From Candidatus Cryosericum terrychapinii (GTDB lineage Bacteria > Caldisericota > Caldisericia > Cryosericales > Cryosericaceae): a DNA stretch of 41,260 bases. The DNA lies in the NCBI RefSeq assembly GCF_003570925.1, contig NZ_QXIS01000007.1, positions 10,725 through 51,984 on the forward strand. The letters are read 5' to 3'. Made by a program: the position numbers and the translations under genes. Positions 39,098-41,260 of the stretch are shown here, piece after piece. Positions within the stretch are counted from its first letter, which is position 1; the number at the start of each line of letters is the position of its first letter. The notes under the pieces were generated by a model. It did not search any database and had not been told where the DNA came from. It worked only from the letters and a program-made list of their open reading frames with translations.

Positions 39098-41260
39098 GGT
39101 TGTTCCCCCTTTGTTGGAATTGATGTGTACAAGTCTGGAATCGAAAAGTAGAACGTTGCTCCCCGGTCGACCTCGCCCTCGGCCCACACGCCGCCGCCGT
39201 GGCGTCGGACTGCCCGCTCGACCGTTGCCAGCCCGATGCCGGTCCCTGGAAACTCCTTCAGCGAATGCAGCCTCTGAAAGGCCACGAACAGCTTGTCCTT
39301 GTATTTAGGGTCGAACCCGGCGCCGTCATCGCGCACAAAGAATATGAGGCCGTGCTCAGCATCCCGAGTGCAGCCGAACATGACATGCGCATGCTCCTGT
39401 TTCGACGTAAACTTCCAGGCATTGCCCAGCAGGTTGACCAGCACGATGCGCAGCAGCTGAGGGTCGCCCGCGGCGGTCATCCCCGGCTCGATGCTCACCT
39501 GGACGTTCCGCTGTGGATTGTCGCGCGCCAGTTCCTCAGCTACGCTGGCTGCCAGTGCGCTCATGTCGGTCTCCTGCACATGCATCTGGCTGCGGGTCAC
39601 CCGTGACAGCACCAGCATATCGTCGATGAGCTGTCCCATGTGTTGGGTGGCACGCCGGACTCGTTCCAGGTCCTCGCGTCCCTCCGGCGGGACAAGCGCG
39701 CCATAATCCTCCAGAAACGCCTGGCTGAATCCATCGATACTGCGCAGCGGCGAGCGCAGGTCATGCGAAACGGAGTAGCTGAACGTCTCCAGTTCCTTGT
39801 TGGCGGCAGTCAGCTCTGCCGTGCGCTGGCGTACGCGCAGGTCCAGGTCCGCGTTGAGCGCGCGAATCTCCTCCTCCATCTTCTTGCGGTCGGTGATGTC
39901 GGTCACATAGACGCGCAGGGAGTCACCACTGGGCGGCGCGGCCACGACCCTCAGGAAGGAAGCCTCGCCAAGGTGCAGTTCCTGGGTCTGAGGGTTCCGC
40001 TCGCACTGCGATCGCAGCAGGATCAGTTCCTCCGGTGTCCCTGGCAGGAACTGACGGGCATTCGGGTCCAGCCCCAGTCGCGCGAGCGTGGCTATCGCAG
40101 CTGCGTTGGCAAAGCGCACGGATCCGTCGCACCCTATCTCAATGATGCCATATGGGCTGAGTGCCGGGAATGACGCCAAGTGGGCAACCTCCTGCTCCAG
40201 CTTCGTGCGCTCGGTGATGTCCCAGAAGGAAATCTGCACGCCGTTGATTTTTCCGGCCCCGTCATAAATCGGCGTCTTGTAGCTTTGGATGATGGTGGAT
40301 TCACCGCCGAGGACGGCGCGTTCTTCGACGAATTCCCGAGCTTGCCCGCTGTCCATCACGGCTCGATCGTCACGCCGATATTTCTCAGCCAACTCCGGCG
40401 GGTGCAGGTCAAAATCAGTCAGGCCGATGAGGTCAGTCAGCGATGGGTTCAACGCTTCTAAGAAGCGTTGATTGGCAAAGGTGAAGCGTCCCGCCAGGTC
40501 TTTGCGGCAAATGCTCAGGGGCGACACTTTGACGAGCGACTGGTAGAGCGCCTCGCTCTCCCGCAGCGCTTCCTCTGCCCGCTTGCGCTCGGTGATGTCG
40601 GCGATATTGCCGACGACGCGGACCGGGTGCCCGTCCTTCAGCTCGGGCTGCCCTATCGTCCTGACCCAGCGGTGGTTGCCCTTGGCGGTTTCAAACCGAA
40701 GTTCCAGGGCATAGCGTTCGCCAGTCGTGACCGCTCGGTTGAAGGCTTCTTCGATCTCCTTGCGGTCGTCACGCGCGTAGAACTGGATGTCGTTCGTGAT
40801 GTCGTTGGGATCATAGTCCGGCGGCAGCTCGTGGATGCGGTACACCTCCTCGGTCCATGTGAGATGTCGCGTCTGGATGTCATACTCCCAGCCACCGACG
40901 TGGGAAACTTCCTGGACTTCGGTGAGCAGTGCCTCATTCCTGAGAAGCGCCTCCTCAGCCTGTTTGCGCTCGGTGATGTCGGAGAAGGACCACACGCGCC
41001 CCACGACCTCATCGCCGATTCTTTGGGGTTGGGAGTACCGCCCGAAAATGCGTCCGTCTGCAAGATCGAGTTGATCATTACTCGATGCTTCCGGTTGTCC
41101 ATACAGTTCTCTGACCTTGGCCAAAAACGCCTCTGGCTGAACCATCTGTTGGAAAACATAGTTGAGTGCCAGTTCGTCAAGATGCTTGGACAGGAGCTCT
41201 TCCGGGATTTTCCACATTTCGGCGAATTTGTGATTCCATAGTGTAATGCGTCCGGCTAGG
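39094..41260 (-). CDS. Multi-PAS phytochrome-type histidine kinase, 5' end outside the window
   Basis: The frame is open to the window edge; the first visible residues, [15 protein letters not shown], are the middle of a PAS core, so the true start lies beyond 41260. The internal ATG at 41217 is not the start. Four further PAS-type units follow, each closed by D-I-T-[ED]-R-[KT]. The HisKA site is [18 protein letters not shown], with a histidine like that of bacteriophytochrome kinases, and the HATPase has [16 protein letters not shown] and [13 protein letters not shown]. No receiver domain is fused; phosphate probably goes to the response regulator at 38654. No visible chromophore domain can be judged. 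Confidence 0.9.
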   Translation of the reverse strand, partial: LAGRITLWNHKFAEMWKIPEELLSKHLDELALNYVFQQMVQPEAFLAKVRELYGQPEASSNDQLDLADGRIFGRYSQPQRIGDEVVGRVWSFSDITERKQAEEALLRNEALLTEVQEVSHVGGWEYDIQTRHLTWTEEVYRIHELPPDYDPNDITNDIQFYARDDRKEIEEAFNRAVTTGERYALELRFETAKGNHRWVRTIGQPELKDGHPVRVVGNIADITERKRAEEALRESEALYQSLVKVSPLSICRKDLAGRFTFANQRFLEALNPSLTDLIGLTDFDLHPPELAEKYRRDDRAVMDSGQAREFVEERAVLGGESTIIQSYKTPIYDGAGKINGVQISFWDITERTKLEQEVAHLASFPALSPYGIIEIGCDGSVRFANAAAIATLARLGLDPNARQFLPGTPEELILLRSQCERNPQTQELHLGEASFLRVVAAPPSGDSLRVYVTDITDRKKMEEEIRALNADLDLRVRQRTAELTAANKELETFSYSVSHDLRSPLRSIDGFSQAFLEDYGALVPPEGREDLERVRRATQHMGQLIDDMLVLSRVTRSQMHVQETDMSALAASVAEELARDNPQRNVQVSIEPGMTAAGDPQLLRIVLVNLLGNAWKFTSKQEHAHVMFGCTRDAEHGLIFFVRDDGAGFDPKYKDKLFVAFQRLHSLKEFPGTGIGLATVERAVRRHGGGVWAEGEVDRGATFYFSIPDLYTSIPTKGEQP

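Noticed and set aside
37090-40980. Repeated GGTCGGTGATGTC / GCTCGGTGATGTC strings, which look like a dispersed repeat or CRISPR-like array
   Set aside because: They encode the D-I-T-[ED]-R linker at the end of each PAS unit, in frame and with irregular spacing, so they are protein repeats.
1-41260. tRNA, rRNA, CRISPR arrays, insertion sequences, integrases or an origin
   Set aside because: I looked for their sequence and protein hallmarks on both strands and saw none that I could support.

Overview
The window looks like chromosomal DNA of an anaerobic bacterium. It carries a tungsten-type aldehyde:ferredoxin oxidoreductase, a sodium-pump decarboxylase beta subunit, flavodoxins, a NapH-type Fe-S membrane protein, a desulfidase with cysteines in the Fe-S pattern, and no oxygen-respiration genes. 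Starts are a mix of ATG, GTG and TTG with strong GGAGG-type ribosome sites. Most genes look GC-rich, while about 3.6-16.8 kb is visibly more AT-rich. The sequence alone does not place it to a phylum. The left edge begins with a perfect palindrome and the right edge cuts a gene.

Layout. (1) 51-3529, minus: a molybdopterin oxidoreductase coupled by a one-base overlap to a DUF349 protein. (2) 4162-16110, plus: a catabolic island with a YheO-type PAS/HTH regulator, RidA, a complete branched-chain-amino-acid-type ABC importer (binding protein, two permeases, two ATPases), an AOR-family oxidoreductase, a cysteine-desulfidase/serine-dehydratase-like enzyme, an iron alcohol dehydrogenase and a two-subunit UxaA/SuyAB-type lyase, closed by a bidirectional terminator. 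A convergent MoaD-like gene and a damaged-looking small gene follow. (3) 17008-18929, minus: a four-gene stress/envelope-type operon (42-aa protein, SHOCT-like protein, DUF2089 regulator, DUF4097 repeat protein) behind a good promoter. (4) 19553-21485, plus: a fused OadG/biotin-carrier protein and a decarboxylase beta subunit, with no carboxyltransferase subunit in view.

(5) 21575-26099: a redox cluster made of two paralogous flavodoxins around an FMN-binding membrane protein, a divergent class-V-aminotransferase homologue that lacks its PLP lysine, and a NapH-type ferredoxin / CXXC microprotein / TlpA thioredoxin trio. (6) 26354-29733: a membrane-anchored hypothetical protein, an isolated phage-type gene, a nitroreductase, and a family 2 glycosyltransferase split by a one-base frameshift. 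(7) 29816-41260, minus: a sensory cluster of three multi-PAS histidine kinases (two hybrid, one truncated by the window), a CheB-CheR-PAS fusion and a stand-alone response regulator, joined by ATGA/TTGA overlaps.

The best candidates for something undescribed are the catabolic island, whose substrate is unknown but whose enzyme set implies uptake, beta-elimination, imine hydrolysis and aldehyde oxidation/reduction, and the flavin/Fe-S/thioredoxin cluster, which looks like a split NosR-type conduit carrying reducing power across the membrane. All functional links between neighbours are inferred from gene order and family knowledge.
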